The notes below the pieces were generated by a model. It did not search any database, was not told the DNA's origin, and saw nothing but the letters and a program-made list of their open reading frames with translations. A stretch of DNA of 64,000 nucleotides from GCA-2683825 sp965662355 (lineage in GTDB: Bacteria; Planctomycetota; UBA1135; GCA-002686595). Shown piece after piece: positions 43,941-52,898 of this stretch. The stretch spans positions 124,001-188,000 of the forward strand of contig CBFIHP010000009.1 of the NCBI GenBank assembly GCA_965662355.1. Direction: 5' to 3'. Each line of letters starts with the position of its first letter. Within the stretch, counting starts at the first letter, position 1. The position numbers and the translations under genes are program-made.

Positions 43941-44861
43941 ATGCGGCTCCGGCGTAAGACCCTGCTGGCTCTCGTTGGAGTGACTCTCGTCGGCTGGCTG
44001 GTCGCGGGAGTCGTGGCTTCCTACTTCCTCGTCTCACGACGCGGCTCGGACGACACGGAGACCCTACCCGTCTGGGCGCAGGGCAAGGACTGGTTCGAGG
44101 ACGTCCGCTTGCACACTGCGGATGGCGAAGAGCTGGGCGCATGGTTCGTGCCGGCGCGAGGGGAGCAGGCCACACCCGGAAAGGCGATACGCGCTGTCGC
44201 GCTCTTTCTCCACGGTTATTCCGCCCGACGCACCTCGATGAACGCTCACGCGGCGAAGGCGTCACAAGAGGGCTTTCACGGGATGAACCTCTCGTTTCGA
44301 GCCCACGGAGATTCGACGGGTGACTGGAACGATCTCGGGTGGAGTGCCAAACAGGATGTACTGGCGGCGGTCGAGTTCATCGAGCAGCGCGCGCCGGGGT
44401 TGCCGATCGTCATCGTGGCCACCTCGATGGGGGCCGCGGCAGCGATCTTCGCGGCCCCGGAGCTCGGAGACAGGGTCCGCGCGTACTGGCTGAACGCCCC
44501 CTATCACGATCTGAAGAGTGCTGCCTGGGATCGCTGCGTGCGGTCGTTCCCACCGCTTCTCGATTCCCTGGCATACGCGGGGTTGCGGCTGTGGACGCCT
44601 CTATGGCTGGGCACCGACATCGGGGGGATCCGACCGATCGATCATGTCGGGCGGATGTCGAGCAAGGCCACCGTGGTCTTCACGGTGGGGGAGTTCGACG
44701 AAGAGTCCCCGCCGGAGGACGTCCGCGCGCTGGCGACGGGGTGTGCGGGCGAGAGTCGCCTGATCGTCTACCCTGGCGTGGGCCACGAGGGGCGCGAAGC
44801 GCGGGACTTCGAGGGCTACCTGGAGGAGGTACTGGAGTTCCTCGACAGCGTGGTGGAGTAG
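43941..44861 (+). CDS. Alpha/beta hydrolase, membrane-anchored
   Basis: A 306-aa serine hydrolase of unknown substrate. An N-terminal transmembrane helix (LLALVGVTLVGWLVAGVVAS) anchors it to the membrane. The oxyanion loop is FLHGYS (His91-Gly92), the nucleophile elbow is ATSMG (Ser162; the usual GxSxG has Ala in the first place), the likely Asp is in VGEFDEESP and the His in PGVGHEG. It starts five bases after the amidase stop, so the two may be in one operon. A longer frame from 43530 overlaps the amidase and is rejected. Confidence 0.84.
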   Translation: MRLRRKTLLALVGVTLVGWLVAGVVASYFLVSRRGSDDTETLPVWAQGKDWFEDVRLHTADGEELGAWFVPARGEQATPGKAIRAVALFLHGYSARRTSMNAHAAKASQEGFHGMNLSFRAHGDSTGDWNDLGWSAKQDVLAAVEFIEQRAPGLPIVIVATSMGAAAAIFAAPELGDRVRAYWLNAPYHDLKSAAWDRCVRSFPPLLDSLAYAGLRLWTPLWLGTDIGGIRPIDHVGRMSSKATVVFTVGEFDEESPPEDVRALATGCAGESRLIVYPGVGHEGREARDFEGYLEEVLEFLDSVVE

Positions 44862-44895
44862 GGGCCCCGCGGGCGCTACGGTCGGGCCCTCGACC

Positions 44896-45267
44896 ATGAC
44901 CCAGTTTCTCGCTATCGGCCTCGGCGGCTTCATCGGTGCCATCGCTCGCTACTCCCTGCACACCTGGGCCCAGCGCTTCGGCGCGTTTCCCTACGGCACA
45001 TTGCTGGTCAACGTGCTGGGTTGCTTTTGCCTCGGCGCTCTGTGGAGCGTTTCCCGAGAGCGCGATTGGCTGTCGACGAACGCGCAGTCGTTTCTCACGT
45101 TCGGGTTTCTCGGTTCGCTGACCACGTTCTCGACCTTCGGTGGCGAGACCGTCGAGCTCTTGCGGGGCGACCACTTCTTCCAGGCGCTCTTGAATATAGG
45201 GCTCAACCTCGCGTTGGGGCTCTGTGCGGTCGCGATCGGTCGTGCTCTGGTACTGCGGCTGCTATAG
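44896..45267 (+). CDS. crcB: Fluoride ion channel CrcB/FluC
   Basis: A 123-aa dual-topology fluoride exporter with four transmembrane helices. Family motifs: GLGGFIGAIARY near the start, PYGTLLVNVLGCFCLG, and GFLGSLTTFSTF with the conserved Thr/Ser/Phe lining. Full length for the family. The upstream gap is only 34 bases, too short for a fluoride riboswitch before the gene. Transcription may therefore come from the hydrolase operon upstream. Confidence 0.93.
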   Translation: MTQFLAIGLGGFIGAIARYSLHTWAQRFGAFPYGTLLVNVLGCFCLGALWSVSRERDWLSTNAQSFLTFGFLGSLTTFSTFGGETVELLRGDHFFQALLNIGLNLALGLCAVAIGRALVLRLL

Positions 45268-45286
45268 CACAGTAGTGCAGCCCGAT

Positions 45287-45793
45287 TCAGGGAGCGAGTA
45301 GCGACTCGATCAAGCGCTCCAGGAAAGGAACCTGGGCCGGGTTGATCTTGGTTGAGGCCTGGGGCGGATCGAACCATGCTCCGCGGTCCACCTCCGGGAA
45401 GCGTTGCTTGCGACCCGAGCGCGGAGGCCAGTCCATCTCGAATTCGTTCGAGACCAGCTGCGCGGGATCGCAGTCACCCTCGAAGGCCCAAGCGTGAACG
45501 AGTTTGCCGCCTTTCTGGGTGATGTTGCCGAGGGCGATGTAGGCACTGTCCAGAGCGCCTGCTGTAGCCGGAGTGGGGAAGGACGTTTCCTCGGTGAACT
45601 CGCGGCGTGCAGCCGTCAGCGCATTTTCGTTCGCCTCGAGGAGCCCTTTCGGGAGCGTCCAGATGCCCGCGTCCTTCCTGGCGAAGAACGGTCCCCCGGG
45701 GTGAACCAAGAGCACCTCGAGCTCGGCTCCACGCCCACGGAACATCAACAACCCAGCACTTGCAGCCTTTTTGGTAGACCCGCCTTCGTTCAT
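45287..45793 (-). CDS. NUDIX hydrolase
   Basis: A 168-aa Nudix-fold pyrophosphatase. The Nudix box is GLLEANENALTAARREFTEE followed by TS (last canonical Gly replaced by Ser), with the REFTEE core intact. An N-terminal strand SAGLLMFRG and FPEVDRGAWFDPPQAS fit the ADP-ribose/bis(5'-nucleosyl) phosphate group, of the MutT-like DUF class, but the substrate is unknown. It is convergent with crcB and its start is 55 bases from the DUF1624 gene, divergent. Confidence 0.87.
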   Translation of the reverse strand: MNEGGSTKKAASAGLLMFRGRGAELEVLLVHPGGPFFARKDAGIWTLPKGLLEANENALTAARREFTEETSFPTPATAGALDSAYIALGNITQKGGKLVHAWAFEGDCDPAQLVSNEFEMDWPPRSGRKQRFPEVDRGAWFDPPQASTKINPAQVPFLERLIESLLAP

Positions 45794-45848
45794 ACGTACC
45801 CCTTTTGGGATTCTACTCCGGAAGGCCCGTGAGGAGAGGCTCGGCGGG

Positions 45849-47072
45849 ATGATGGAAAAAACAACACCTCGTGACGGGAGTCAGCGCAACGTCGCGATCG
45901 ATCTTCTGCGCGGGCTCGTGATGGTCCTGATGGCCCTGGACCACGTGCGCGACTACTACGGGGACATGCGCCAGTCACCTCAGAACATGGCGACGACCAC
46001 GCCGATCTTCTTCGCCACGCGTTGGGTCACGCACTTCTGTGCTCCTGTGTTTGTTTTTCTCGCCGGGGTCTCCGCGGCGATCTATGGATCCCGTCGCGAG
46101 AAGGGCGAGCTGTCGCGCTTTCTTCTCAGCCGCGGAGTGTGGTTGATCCTGCTCGAGTTCACGCTGATCTACTTTGCCTGGATGCTGACCTTCCGCTATG
46201 GATGGGTCTTCGTACAGGTCATCGCTGCCATCGGCTTTGGGATGGTGTGTCTGGCGGGGCTGATCCATTTGCCACGCTGGGCACAGCTCGCCATCGGACT
46301 GGGCATTCTCCTCGGGCACAACCTCGTCGAGGGAGCCCAGGTGACGGAAAGCGGTCTGGTGGGCGCCTTTGCCTATGGTGGACCCTTCACCTTCGCGAAC
46401 ATCGGCGGCGTGCCGCGCTTCATCGTGATCTATGCACTCGTTCCCTGGGCGGCGGTCATGTTGATCGGCTATTGTGCCGGCGGGATCTTCGCGAAGCCGA
46501 AGCAGGATCAGCGCCGTATCCTGCTACGCCTGGGCTGCGCGGCGACGATCGGATTTCTGCTTCTGCGCTGGAGCGATGTGTACGGTGACCCGATCAGTTT
46601 CGCCAGCCACCTGGCCGGGTTGGAGGAGGCAGGAGCGAGCTCGTTCGCGATGTCGGTCGTGGCGTTTCTGAACACGACGAAGTATCCACCCTCTCTGCTC
46701 TATCTGTTGATGACCCTGGGGCCGGCGCTGATCTTCCTTGGGTTGTGCACGGAGAGCCCCGGACGCCTTGGCCGGGCGTGTGTGAACTTTGGGCGCGTGC
46801 CCTTGTTCTACTACGTGGCCCACCTGTTCCTGATCCACCTGGGATCCACGGCGTACTACCTCGTGCTGCACGGCGAGGCCATTTCACCCATGCAGGGAAT
46901 CTTCGACACCTTCATGCTCCAACCTCCAAAGCCCCTTCCCGAGTGGTACGGCAACGGTCTAGAGGTCGTGTATGTGGCCTGGATCGCGACCGTGTTGGCT
47001 CTCTATCCACTGTGCGCCTGGTACGGGCGTCTGAAACGACGCGGGCGCTCCAGGCTCTGGAGTTATCTGTAG
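45849..47072 (+). CDS. DUF1624/heparan-glucosaminide acetyltransferase-like membrane protein
   Basis: A 407-aa polytopic protein of the acyltransferase family that includes HGSNAT-type enzymes and the bacterial DUF1624 group. The N-terminal DLLRGLVMVLMALDHVRDYYGD carries the conserved DLLRG and DH motif, WVTHFCAPVFVFLAGVSAAI the next signature, and the remaining sequence is a series of about ten hydrophobic helices. The acetyl group acceptor is unknown. ATG at 45849 is chosen (another at 45852); an upstream frame from 45771 would overlap the NUDIX gene. Confidence 0.85.
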   Translation: MMEKTTPRDGSQRNVAIDLLRGLVMVLMALDHVRDYYGDMRQSPQNMATTTPIFFATRWVTHFCAPVFVFLAGVSAAIYGSRREKGELSRFLLSRGVWLILLEFTLIYFAWMLTFRYGWVFVQVIAAIGFGMVCLAGLIHLPRWAQLAIGLGILLGHNLVEGAQVTESGLVGAFAYGGPFTFANIGGVPRFIVIYALVPWAAVMLIGYCAGGIFAKPKQDQRRILLRLGCAATIGFLLLRWSDVYGDPISFASHLAGLEEAGASSFAMSVVAFLNTTKYPPSLLYLLMTLGPALIFLGLCTESPGRLGRACVNFGRVPLFYYVAHLFLIHLGSTAYYLVLHGEAISPMQGIFDTFMLQPPKPLPEWYGNGLEVVYVAWIATVLALYPLCAWYGRLKRRGRSRLWSYL

Positions 47073-47078
47073 AGCGCC

Positions 47079-48668
47079 CTATCCCCCCGAGCCTGCCTTG
47101 GCGGCGGCGCGTAGGGCCTCTGCACGGACCTTGGCCGGGAGCTTCGGAGCGAAGGTGGCGGCCTGGTCGTAGTGTTCGATCGCGCGTGCGGTCAAGCCGA
47201 GCCGCTCGAGGGCCATTCCCAGGTTGTAGTGCGTGCCACCGTTCTCGGGTTCGACCGCGATCACGCGCTCGAAGTAAATGACGGCTTCCGCGGTGCGGTC
47301 GAGGCGGTCGAGGGCGGCCCCCAGGTTGTGGTTCAGGCCGGGTTCGTCCTGGCCGAGCTCGGCGGCGCGCAGCATGGACTCGACCGCGTGTTCGAGGTCG
47401 TTCTTCGCCAGGTACAGGTAGCCGATGCGTTGCTGCAAGCCGGCGTTCGTGGGGTCTTCCTGGCCGACGTGCTCGTAGTGTTCGAGGGCCTTGTCGAAGT
47501 CCTTTTTCTCGTCGTACACCGCGCCCAGGTGCAAGCGCGCTTCGTGGCGGTGTTCGTCGAGGGCAATGGCTCGTTCCAGGGTCTTCGCGGCAGCTTCCTT
47601 GCGGCCGGCCTTGAAGCGCCGCACGCCGATCTTCTCGAGGACCTGGGCGTCGTCGGAGAAGCTCTCCTCGAGCAGGTCCATGGCTTCCATGGCTCCATCG
47701 ACGTCGCCATTGGCGAGGGTTTGATCGATGCGATCCTCCAGGGAGAGCGGATCGACGGCGCGTTCCTCGACCCCGAAGCGAATCGGATCCGGAACGCCGA
47801 AGACCGGCTGCAACGTGTTCGAACGCGTCAGGGCTTCCTGGGCTTGCGACTCCTGGCCCTTCTGTCGATAGGCCCGGGCCAAGGAGGTGTAGACGACCGA
47901 GTCACTCGCGTCGTATCGAGCGGCGGCCTCCAGGTGGGTGATGGCGGACGCGATCTCACCTTCGGCCAGGAGAACCTGCCCGAGGTTTCGATGGGCCATG
48001 GCGAAGTCCTCGTCGAGCCCAATCGCGCGCTCGAAAGCGGCCTGCGCCGGTGCGTTTCGACCCATGCGCACGAGCGCGTCCCCGTGGCGCACGTGGCCCG
48101 GCGGGTAGTCGGGCTCGACCGCCATGGCCCGGGCGAAAGCCTCGAGAATCTCCTCGTCTGCACCGCCGGCGGAGTTCAGCACCGTGGCCAGGAGGTAGTT
48201 CCAGCGAAACTGATCCGGACGCGAGTCGACCGAGATCGCGACCGCATATCGGTAACAGGTGGCCGCGTCCTCGAAGAGGTGGTGTGCATCGAGGACCTCC
48301 CCCAGCTCGCCCCATGTGCGCGCCGCAGAGGGCTCGCGCCCCACGTCGGCACGGGCTTCCTCGATCATGCGCCTGACCGGGAGCGTCATGTCCGCGGTGG
48401 GGGGATCGGGGATCGCAGGGGCGTCCATGCTGGAAACTGCGCGCGCAGCGTCGCCCGAGTCCTGCGATGCGTTGGGAAAGAACATCCAGGCACCGATGGC
48501 CAATGCGCCGGCGAGCACGAAGAGGAAGCCGAACCTGGACGGTTTCGTTTCGCTCATTGCTTCCGGCTGGGCCGAGCTCGGTCGCGACTTGCCCTTGGCC
48601 TCGGCCTTTCTGAGCTTGCGCCGCTGCTTGCGTTCCTGGTGTCGGGCTTCCTTGCGTGAGCTCGCCAT
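47079..48668 (-). CDS. TPR-repeat membrane protein
   Basis: A 529-aa protein with a strongly basic N-terminus (residues 1-30), one transmembrane helix (GFLFVLAGALAIGAWMFF, about 47-64), then at least eight TPR-like repeats, for example AVEPDYPPGHVRHGDALVRM and LEHAVESMLRAAELGQDEPG, ending with YNLGMALERLGLTARAIEHY. It would expose a protein-binding surface to the periplasm. It begins three bases after the CRTAC1 gene, so the two are one operon. Such CRTAC1-TPR neighbours are frequent in environmental bacteria; no function is established. Confidence 0.82.
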   Translation of the reverse strand: MASSRKEARHQERKQRRKLRKAEAKGKSRPSSAQPEAMSETKPSRFGFLFVLAGALAIGAWMFFPNASQDSGDAARAVSSMDAPAIPDPPTADMTLPVRRMIEEARADVGREPSAARTWGELGEVLDAHHLFEDAATCYRYAVAISVDSRPDQFRWNYLLATVLNSAGGADEEILEAFARAMAVEPDYPPGHVRHGDALVRMGRNAPAQAAFERAIGLDEDFAMAHRNLGQVLLAEGEIASAITHLEAAARYDASDSVVYTSLARAYRQKGQESQAQEALTRSNTLQPVFGVPDPIRFGVEERAVDPLSLEDRIDQTLANGDVDGAMEAMDLLEESFSDDAQVLEKIGVRRFKAGRKEAAAKTLERAIALDEHRHEARLHLGAVYDEKKDFDKALEHYEHVGQEDPTNAGLQQRIGYLYLAKNDLEHAVESMLRAAELGQDEPGLNHNLGAALDRLDRTAEAVIYFERVIAVEPENGGTHYNLGMALERLGLTARAIEHYDQAATFAPKLPAKVRAEALRAAAKAGSGG

Positions 48669-48671
48669 CGA

Positions 48672-50396
48672 CTAGCGTCCCTTTCCTTTCACGAGCTCCA
48701 GTGTGCGGTTGGCTTCCACGCCCTCGAAGTGCTCCTGCGTACCGTCGGGCCAATGGACCCGTATCTCATCCACGCGTTGCGTATCGCCGAGTCCGAAGTG
48801 GGCGACGCTCGGTTGGTACGACAGAAAGCTGGATCCTCCCCCGATTGTGCGCACTGCGCTCGTCTCTCCCGTCCGGATGACGACGCGCGCACCGATGGCA
48901 TCGCGCTTCCACTCCGGATGCAAGCAGCGCACCATCAGCCAGTTGCCCGTGGCACCGATCTTCTCGAACAGGCGCGCGGGACCTTCGATGTTGCCCAGCA
49001 AGAGGTCCAGATCCCCATCACCGTCGAGATCTCCGGCCGCGAGCCCACGGGAGATCTCGAGTGCTCCTGAGAACTCGGGCGCGCGCTGGCTGGCATCGCG
49101 CAGCTGGCCACCGCCTTCGTTGACGAAGATCAAGTTCGGTTCCGCATAGAGCGCCCAGGGGTCGGGAAGTTCGACCCCTGCGCGACGCTTGCCGCGCAAC
49201 ACCGAGCCGTTGGCGATCACCAGGTCGAGATCGCGGTCGTGATCGATGTCGAAGGCCGCGGTACCGAAGCCCGTGTACGGAATGGAAGGCCCACCGACCC
49301 CCAAACGGCCCGTGGCATCGACGAAGCCGGCTCCACCACCTTGGTTGAGGTACAAGGTGTTCGTCTCCTCGCGCAGGTGGGTCACGAACAGATCCAGGTG
49401 CAGGTCGCCGTCGAAGTCCGCGGCAACGACCCCCATCCCGGCCTCGGGTTGGCCGTTCATGTTCAGCGCGACGCCCTGGAAGATGGCCTCGTCGATGAAG
49501 GTCCCATCGCGGCGATTCTTCCAGAGCTGGTTGGCGTCGCCGTCGTTGGCGACGTACACGTCCTGCCAACCGTCCTCGTCGAAGTCGGCGCAGACGACGC
49601 CCAGGGCGGCTCCTTTCGCCGCCTTGATTCCCGCTCGCTCGCTCACATCTTCGAAGGTAACACTCTTGCCCGGAGGCTTGGGGTTCCCCCCGCGGTTATG
49701 AAAGAGAGCGTCTGAAAGCGCTGGAAAACCGCTCGGCCCGCAGTACTCGGAGTTCCCGGCGGAGTCGAAACAGGGCTTCGTCGGATCGAAATCCACGTAC
49801 ACGCCAACGTAGAGATCGAGGTAACCGTCGCGGTCGTAGTCGAAGAACGCGGCCGAGCTGGAGAAGCCCGTGGTCGATAGACCCGCCGATAGCCTGGAAA
49901 AGACCCCGGCGCCATCGTTCACGTACAACCGATCGGGGCCGTAGTTCGTCACGAGGAGATCCCGATCACCGTCGTTGTCGATGTCGCCGACCGTGGCCCC
50001 CATGCCATAGCCCCGATCTCCGAGGCCCGAGGCGGCGGTGTGATCCTCGAAGCGCAATGGACCGACCTGTCGGTAGAAGCCGTTCTGGCGGCTCTCGTGC
50101 TCGACGGGGTCCGGCGCCAGCTCACAGCCGTTCAGGAGATACAGATCCAGATCACCGTCGTTTTCCGCATCGAACAGACACACCCCGGCGGCGCTCATCT
50201 CGGGCAGATACTTCTTTCCCGTCGAACCAGCGAACTGCACGAAATCGAGTCCGGCGGGGCCGGTGATTTCGCGAAACCACTCCACGCCGGGATCGGCCTC
50301 TGGCTCGGCCGGGCCACAGGCCCCTGCCCACACGGCTCCCGTGACGAGGAGACCAGAAACGAGGAGAAACGAAGCGCGCGGTTGGCGAAGAGGCAT
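48672..50396 (-). CDS. CRTAC1/ASPIC-UnbV family lipoprotein with FG-GAP repeats
   Basis: A 574-aa predicted lipoprotein (lipobox AGAC, Cys27) with an integrin-like beta-propeller. Successive FG-GAP/VCBS calcium-binding motifs include DIDNDGDRDLLVTN, DYDRDGYLDLYVGV, DFDEDGWQDVYVAN, DFDGDLHLDLFVTH, DIDHDRDLDLVIAN and DLDGDGDLDLLLGN. The C-terminus is an ASPIC/UnbV domain (AIGARVVIRTG, FGLGDTQRVDEIRVHWPDGT). The fold suggests a surface ligand-binding or adhesion protein; it is homologous to human CRTAC1. It precedes the TPR gene by three bases. Confidence 0.9.
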   Translation of the reverse strand: MPLRQPRASFLLVSGLLVTGAVWAGACGPAEPEADPGVEWFREITGPAGLDFVQFAGSTGKKYLPEMSAAGVCLFDAENDGDLDLYLLNGCELAPDPVEHESRQNGFYRQVGPLRFEDHTAASGLGDRGYGMGATVGDIDNDGDRDLLVTNYGPDRLYVNDGAGVFSRLSAGLSTTGFSSSAAFFDYDRDGYLDLYVGVYVDFDPTKPCFDSAGNSEYCGPSGFPALSDALFHNRGGNPKPPGKSVTFEDVSERAGIKAAKGAALGVVCADFDEDGWQDVYVANDGDANQLWKNRRDGTFIDEAIFQGVALNMNGQPEAGMGVVAADFDGDLHLDLFVTHLREETNTLYLNQGGGAGFVDATGRLGVGGPSIPYTGFGTAAFDIDHDRDLDLVIANGSVLRGKRRAGVELPDPWALYAEPNLIFVNEGGGQLRDASQRAPEFSGALEISRGLAAGDLDGDGDLDLLLGNIEGPARLFEKIGATGNWLMVRCLHPEWKRDAIGARVVIRTGETSAVRTIGGGSSFLSYQPSVAHFGLGDTQRVDEIRVHWPDGTQEHFEGVEANRTLELVKGKGR

Positions 50397-50444
50397 GGTT
50401 CGGGGAGACCCCCGCGGAGAAACCGGGGCAGGGGAATCCTGATT

Positions 50445-50519
50445 CTACGACGCCAGGGCCGCGCACAGAAAACCACTCTGGGTCTCGAGCCGTCGTTCGA
50501 ACTCCTCGGCGTCCATCCC
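50445..50519 (-). pseudogene. Remnant of a murQ 3' end
   Basis: 24 codons plus a TAG stop that match the end of the intact murQ (51947-52018): GMDAEEFERRLETQSGFLCA then ALAS, against GVGAEEAERRLETHGGFLRA then ALAP, 17 of 24 identical. At DNA level 50443-50519 and 51945-52021 are about 80% identical by hand count. Nothing murQ-like remains upstream of the 24 codons; the stretch lies between the C45 gene stop (50556) and the CRTAC1 start. See findings. Confidence 0.7.
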
Positions 50520-50555
50520 GGGGGCCCCGGCTATCCTGCCCCGACCGTGCGCGGC

Positions 50556-51707
50556 TCAGAATCCGAAGGACTGCAGCTCGTAGCGATCCGGGCGTCCCGG
50601 TGAAAAGAGCAGTTCGGGTTCGCCTTCGTTCAACAGAAAGAGCGTGCAGCCGTAGGTCCAGTCGCCGCAGATCGGCCCGGACGCGTGGTCCTGCGAGGCA
50701 AGCGCGTCGCGGATCGCCCCAACGGTGATCGGCATGCCGTGCTCGAATCGCTTCTCGAGGGCCTGGAAGCGCCAGCACTTGCGCAGACCCGTTTTCGGTG
50801 CGACGCCGCGTTGCTCGCAACGTGCGAGATAGTCGGGATGCCAATCCTCGTTCACCAGCGGGTGGTTCGTATGGTATGTGAAGTCCGCCTCGGGGCCGGG
50901 ACGGAAGCGCACCTTTTCCCCGGCCGAACATTCGAAGGCGCGTGCGCCCGTCGGATCGCCGAGCGTGTAGTTCTGTCCCACCGCGTGGGGGATCTGTTTC
51001 AGCCATGCTTCGGCGTCTCTCAGATTGGCTCGTTCGAGAACGCCACGCACGACGAACAGGCACGGAACTCCGCTGCGCGATGGTCGCAGTTGCAACAATG
51101 TGTTGCAAGCGACGGCTACCGAGGCCGAGTTCATACCGTTCACTCCGATCAGACCGGGGCAGGTGAGGACGAGCGTGTCCGGCTTCGCTTCATTCTTGAT
51201 TCGTAACAGCGTCGGGTACTTCTGATAGAAGCCCGGGATGTCCATGTTCTGGGCCACGATCGTGGGCTGTTCACCGCGCCGGTCGACGGCGATGGCCGTG
51301 CATTTCTCGTGCATGGCCCAGCGTCCCATGGACCAAATTTCATCGGCGAGTTGCCAGAGGTAGACTTCCTCGAAGGGAAGCTCCGCCCCCTCGGCGATAC
51401 CGCGCACTTCATCGAGCAGGGCGGGCGTCCACTCCTCGATGGCGGGCATGAAGTTCGTCTCGGCGAGAAAGCGCTCGACGAAGGTCGCTCGGTCGACCCG
51501 GTAGGTCCGTTCGATATCGAGCAGGAAGTCACTGACCAGCTCGCGGATCTCCTTCTTCAGTGTCCGGCCATGGGCGAGTCCGCGTTCGTGGGGGGGGCCC
51601 GAGAGGTCCAGCACGCGGACTTCCCGGTGCCCGAGCGCCTCTTGGGTCCAGCGGGGAGCCGGAGTCGTGAGGAGTGCGACGAGGAGCAGGACTAGCGGTT
51701 TCTGCAT
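50556..51707 (-). CDS. C45-type acyltransferase/hydrolase (AAT-like)
   Basis: A 383-aa exported member of the acyl-CoA:6-aminopenicillanic acid acyltransferase (peptidase C45) family, N-terminal nucleophile hydrolases including carcinine and acyl-peptide hydrolases. The nucleophile is Cys136 in MHEKCTAIAV, which becomes N-terminal after autocleavage; further motifs are AQNMDIPGF and LTCPGLIGVNGMNSASVAVA. The ATG at 51707 precedes a signal peptide (LVLLLVALLTTPAP); an upstream frame adds 47 non-signal residues. The 239-base region upstream (51708-51946) shows nothing recognisable. The gene is flanked by a duplicated murQ end. Confidence 0.86.
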   Translation of the reverse strand: MQKPLVLLLVALLTTPAPRWTQEALGHREVRVLDLSGPPHERGLAHGRTLKKEIRELVSDFLLDIERTYRVDRATFVERFLAETNFMPAIEEWTPALLDEVRGIAEGAELPFEEVYLWQLADEIWSMGRWAMHEKCTAIAVDRRGEQPTIVAQNMDIPGFYQKYPTLLRIKNEAKPDTLVLTCPGLIGVNGMNSASVAVACNTLLQLRPSRSGVPCLFVVRGVLERANLRDAEAWLKQIPHAVGQNYTLGDPTGARAFECSAGEKVRFRPGPEADFTYHTNHPLVNEDWHPDYLARCEQRGVAPKTGLRKCWRFQALEKRFEHGMPITVGAIRDALASQDHASGPICGDWTYGCTLFLLNEGEPELLFSPGRPDRYELQSFGF

Positions 51708-51946
51708 GGTTATCAGATTCTCCGAGGAGTCTCCGAGCCGGGTGGATTGGACTGGGAGAAGGAGCGAATTCAGCTCGAGTGAATGATTCGGAAAGCACTC
51801 CGAGGCATTTCCACGAGTCGAAAGAACCATGAAAACAATGAGAACCATGGAGAATCAAACACTCCCCTGGGCTCGGTCCATGCGGCGAGTCCTGCTGGCA
51901 ACTGCAAAGACCTCGACGGGTCAGCCTCATCGACGACGACCGGCTT

Positions 51947-52858
51947 CTACGGTGCCAGTGCCGCGCGCAGAAAACCGCCATGGGTCTCGAGCCGTCGTTC
52001 GGCTTCCTCGGCGCCCACACCGAAGCGCTGCATGACACAGGCCACCTTCACGCGTCCGCCCGCGTGTGCGAGGGCCAGGCCGGCGGCTTCCTCGTCCACC
52101 TTGGAGATGCGCGACACCAGACGCCGACCGCGGTCCTCGAGCTTCTTGTTGCCCTCGGTGGCCACATCGACCATCAGGTTGTCATAGACCTTTCCAAGCC
52201 TCGCAAAGGCGATGGTCGTCACTCGGTTGAGGACCAGCTTGGTCGCGGTCGCGGCCTTCAGGCGCGTGCTGCCGGCGAGAACCTCGGGCCCGGTATCCAG
52301 TCGAATCGAGCAGTCGGCCTCGTCCCCCGCGAGTGTGCGGGGCACGCAGGCGAGAAAGCAGGTCGAGGCCCCGCGAGCCTTCGCCGCGCGCAGGGCGCCA
52401 TGCACGAAGGGCGTCGTTCCTCCGGCGGCGATGCCGAAAACCACATCCTTCTCGTCGACATCGAGCACCGCGGCCGCCCCCGCTTCCGCATTGTCCTCCG
52501 CCCCCTCGACGGCGCGTAGGAGCGCATCGTGGCCTCCCGCGATCCGTCCTTGTACCTGGCGCGGGTGGCTGCGAAACGTGGGGGGGCATTCGACGGCGTC
52601 GAGGACCCCGAGTCGACCGCTGGTTCCCGCTCCGATGTAGATCAATCGCCCGCCATTGGAGAGTGCGTGCACGACCAGCTCGATGGCGTCTACGATTTCG
52701 TCCTTGGCCTTTGCGATGACCTCGCACAGCCGGCGATCTTCACGATCGAAGACATCGAAGGCAGCACCGGCGTCCATACGATCGAGCCCCTCGGCTTCGG
52801 TCAGTGAGGCTTCGGTGGGGAAGTGGGATCTGCAGACTTTTTCTTGGGTGGGGATCAC
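51947..52858 (-). CDS. murQ: N-acetylmuramic acid 6-phosphate etherase MurQ
   Basis: A 303-aa cytoplasmic SIS-domain etherase that splits the lactyl ether of MurNAc-6-phosphate, giving GlcNAc-6-phosphate and D-lactate in wall recycling. The key motif is YIGAGTSGRLGVLDAVECPP with the catalytic Glu in ECPPTF; AGGTTPFVHGAL and DEADCSIRLDTGPEVLAGST followed by RLKAATATKLVLN complete the family pattern. GTG at 52858 gives the family length and leaves 40 bases to the SDR stop; a longer frame to 52972 would overlap that gene. No anmK or PTS is adjacent. Confidence 0.93.
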   Translation of the reverse strand: MIPTQEKVCRSHFPTEASLTEAEGLDRMDAGAAFDVFDREDRRLCEVIAKAKDEIVDAIELVVHALSNGGRLIYIGAGTSGRLGVLDAVECPPTFRSHPRQVQGRIAGGHDALLRAVEGAEDNAEAGAAAVLDVDEKDVVFGIAAGGTTPFVHGALRAAKARGASTCFLACVPRTLAGDEADCSIRLDTGPEVLAGSTRLKAATATKLVLNRVTTIAFARLGKVYDNLMVDVATEGNKKLEDRGRRLVSRISKVDEEAAGLALAHAGGRVKVACVMQRFGVGAEEAERRLETHGGFLRAALAP

Positions 52859-52898
52859 AGTTGTGTGTCTCGTGTCGGGCCTTGCTTCTGTTCCGGCT

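Noticed and set aside
44862..44895. Possible fluoride riboswitch ahead of crcB
   Set aside because: The gap is only 34 bases, too short for the crcB RNA motif.
47172..48659. A 495-codon + strand frame opposite the TPR gene
   Set aside because: Val/Gly/Leu-rich shadow without start context; the minus strand encodes clear TPR repeats.
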